Shown here: in pieces, positions 62,300 to 64,000 of the stretch | How positions within the stretch are numbered: position 1 is the first letter of the stretch | Layout of the letters: each line of letters starts with the position of its first letter | Origin: Acetobacter garciniae | GTDB taxonomy: Bacteria > Pseudomonadota > Alphaproteobacteria > Acetobacterales > Acetobacteraceae | DNA length: 64,000 nucleotides | Direction: 5' to 3' | NCBI RefSeq assembly: GCF_017377735.1 | Contig: NZ_JAFVMH010000001.1 | Span: forward strand, 186,001 to 250,000 | Notes under the pieces: model-generated | What the model was told of the DNA's origin: nothing | The model's input: the letters and a program-made list of their open reading frames with translations, nothing else | The model's database searches: none | Translations under genes and position numbers: made by a program

Positions 62300-64000
62300 T
62301 CAGTCGGCTTTCTTTGTCCGCGTGGCGGCAGGCTTGGTGGCGGCGGTCTTGCGCGCCCTGGGCTTGGCCTCGCCTTCGCCCGCAGAGGTTGCGGTCGTGG
62401 CTTTGGCGGCTGTCCGGCTCGCCGTCTTGGTTCCTGCCCTGGTTGTGCCTGTCTTGGCGGTACTGGTCTTGGCAGCACCCGTCTTGGCAGCACTGGTCTT
62501 GCCTGTGCTGGCCTTGCCCGTGGTGGCCTTGTCGGTGGTGGTTTTGCTGGCGGCGGTCTTGGTCGTCTTGGCGGCGGCTTTTTTCTTGGGTGCCGCCTTT
62601 TTCGCCCCGGCCTTGCCTTTCAGCGGCTTGCCTTTTTCCACCAGCAGGGCCACGGCCTGATCCAGCGTGACATCGTCCATATCCGTGCCACGCGGCAGGG
62701 TGGCGATCATCTGGCCGTGCTGCACATAGGGGCCGAAGCGGCCCTTGCGCACCATGACCGGCTCGCTGTCCTTGGGGTGGTTGCCCAATGTGCGGATGGA
62801 GGCCAGTTTCTTGGCCAGTGCGTCCACCGCGCGGTTCAGCCCCACGGTCAGGACATCGTCATCCTTGTCCAGCGATCCGTAGACCGCGCCCATTTTCACG
62901 TAGGGGCCAAAGCGGCCCAGCCCGGCTTCGATCGGTTCGCCCGTTTCGGGGTGAATGCCCACAAGCCGGGGCAGGGACAGCAGCCCCACCGCCTGGTCGA
63001 GCGTAATACTCTGCCCGTCCATGCCCTTGGGCAGGGATGCGCGGCGTGGCTTGGCCTTCTTGTCGGCGGGGTCGGGTTCGCCCTGCTGCACGTAAAGCCC
63101 CCACGGCCCCTGGCGGACGGTAATGTCCTCCCCCGTTTCGGGGTGCTGGCCCAAAAGCCGCATGCCGTCCTTGAGCGTGCCGCCGTTTTCGCCATCTTCC
63201 GCGCTGTCGACCGTCAGGCGGCGGGTGTACTGGCATTCGGGGTAGTTGGAACAGCCGATGAACGCGCCATACCGCCCGAGCTTGAGCCCCAGCCGCCCCG
63301 TCCCGCAGGAGGTGCAGTGCCGCGGGTCAGACCCATCCGCGCGGGGCGGGAAGAAGAACGGCCCCAGATCCTTGTCCAACGCGTTGAGCACGTCGGTAAT
63401 CGTCAGGTCCTTGGTGTCGGCCACGGCCTTGGAAAAATCCTGCCAGAAGGAGGACAGGACATCTTTCCACTGCGCCTGGCCGGCCGAAATATCGTCCAGC
63501 AGTTCTTCAAGATTGGCGGTAAAGCCGGTATCCACGTAGCGTTCGAAAAACGACACCAGGAACGCCGTGACCAGCCGCCCGCGCGCCTCGGGCACGAAGC
63601 GCCGGTTTTCAAGCTGCACGTAGCTGCGGTCCTGCAACACGGTCAGGATGGAGGCGTAGGTGGACGGGCGGCCAATGCCCAGCTCTTCCATTTTCTTGAC
63701 CAGCGACGCTTCGGAATAGCGCGGCGGCGGCTGCGTGAAGTGCTGGTCCGCCTCGACCTTTTCACGCTTCAGCGGGTCTTTCTCGGCCATGGGGGGCAGC
63801 ATGCGGCTGTCATCGTCGGCGGGCTTGTCCGTATCGTCACGCCCTTCGCGGTAGAGCTTGAGAAAGCCGTCGAACGTGATGATGGAGCCATTGGCGCGCA
63901 GCACGGTCTGGCCGGAAGGCCCGGAAATATCCACCGCCACCTGGTCCAGGGCCGCGGATTCCATCTGGCTGGCCATGGCGCGCTTCCAGATCAGTTCATA
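62300..64000 (-). CDS. topA: DNA topoisomerase I, 5' end beyond window
   Basis: The frame is open through the right edge; 566 C-terminal residues are in view. It starts inside the core at YELIWKRAMASQM. LEELGIGRPSTYASIL-like EELGIGRPSTYASI, then zinc and topo-C repeats (RYGAFIGCSNYPECQYTR; repeated GRFGPYV) follow. The tail (last about 100 residues) is Lys/Thr/Ala repeats (KTTKTAASKTTTDKATTG and so on) like histone H1. It relaxes negative supercoils. It is followed by rnr. Confidence 0.95.
   Translation of the reverse strand, partial: YELIWKRAMASQMESAALDQVAVDISGPSGQTVLRANGSIITFDGFLKLYREGRDDTDKPADDDSRMLPPMAEKDPLKREKVEADQHFTQPPPRYSEASLVKKMEELGIGRPSTYASILTVLQDRSYVQLENRRFVPEARGRLVTAFLVSFFERYVDTGFTANLEELLDDISAGQAQWKDVLSSFWQDFSKAVADTKDLTITDVLNALDKDLGPFFFPPRADGSDPRHCTSCGTGRLGLKLGRYGAFIGCSNYPECQYTRRLTVDSAEDGENGGTLKDGMRLLGQHPETGEDITVRQGPWGLYVQQGEPDPADKKAKPRRASLPKGMDGQSITLDQAVGLLSLPRLVGIHPETGEPIEAGLGRFGPYVKMGAVYGSLDKDDDVLTVGLNRAVDALAKKLASIRTLGNHPKDSEPVMVRKGRFGPYVQHGQMIATLPRGTDMDDVTLDQAVALLVEKGKPLKGKAGAKKAAPKKKAAAKTTKTAASKTTTDKATTGKASTGKTSAAKTGAAKTSTAKTGTTRAGTKTASRTAAKATTATSAGEGEAKPRARKTAATKPAATRTKKAD

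Overview
The window reads as chromosomal DNA of an acetic acid bacterium (Alphaproteobacteria, Acetobacteraceae), most like Komagataeibacter/Gluconacetobacter. The support is high GC with strong third-position GC bias, frequent GTG/TTG starts and 4-bp ATGA/GTGA gene overlaps, alphaproteobacterial gene families (MlaEF, DUF3035 lipoprotein, RecX, a MutL with an endonuclease motif), and many small secreted or lipoprotein genes of unknown function. Genus assignment is inference. There is no integrase, transposase, phage gene or CRISPR array; it is ordinary core genome with islands of lineage-specific genes.

Layout. 1-5.7 kb (minus): a DUF3772-type mechanosensitive channel cut by the left edge, the methionine-sulfoxide reductase pair msrP-msrQ, a tiny lipoprotein, and the Mla lipid-transport pair mlaE-mlaF. 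5.9-11 kb: radA, tRNA-Gly(CCC) with a clear promoter, an amino-acid permease convergent with a DUF1275 membrane protein, a 592-bp non-coding stretch with two inverted repeats, and a DUF2501 secreted protein with a textbook terminator. 11-16 kb: DUF1653, an exported unknown, rlmM coupled to DUF423, a cobalamin adenosyltransferase, a coiled-coil protein and a membrane protein. 16-23 kb (minus): a two-gene unit of a coenzyme-B12 mutase-like protein and a DapA-fold lyase/aldolase, preceded by an FAD 2-hydroxyacid dehydrogenase, an unknown membrane-anchored protein, a Sua5/TsaC tRNA-modification enzyme and a CysQ-type phosphatase. 23-31 kb: pepA, holC, an aldo/keto reductase, an HtrA protease, a 7-bp tandem repeat and hrpB. 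31-36 kb (minus): a lipoprotein, hslO, a small unknown, argF and argD. 36-49 kb (plus): recX, a CHAP lipoprotein, tatA, mtnB-mtnD-mtnC, ribF, ileS-lspA, a DUF3035 lipoprotein, mutL and an isolated nuoM. 49-64 kb: an EamA transporter, parE, exported proteins, an Rrf2 regulator divergent from cysK, an OmpA-family porin with a perfect CRP-type palindrome upstream, and the tight minus-strand run topA-rnr-ctp-DUF1491.

Functional links. argD-argF share arginine biosynthesis and are translationally coupled; a terminator-like hairpin sits in the argD leader. mtnB-mtnD-mtnC are three consecutive steps of methionine salvage. ileS-lspA is a common bacterial pair. The cobalamin adenosyltransferase supplies the cofactor that the B12 mutase-like protein would need, only 3 kb away. 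Of everything here, the B12 mutase/lyase unit is the best candidate for an undescribed pathway: its parts are recognisable but its substrate is not.
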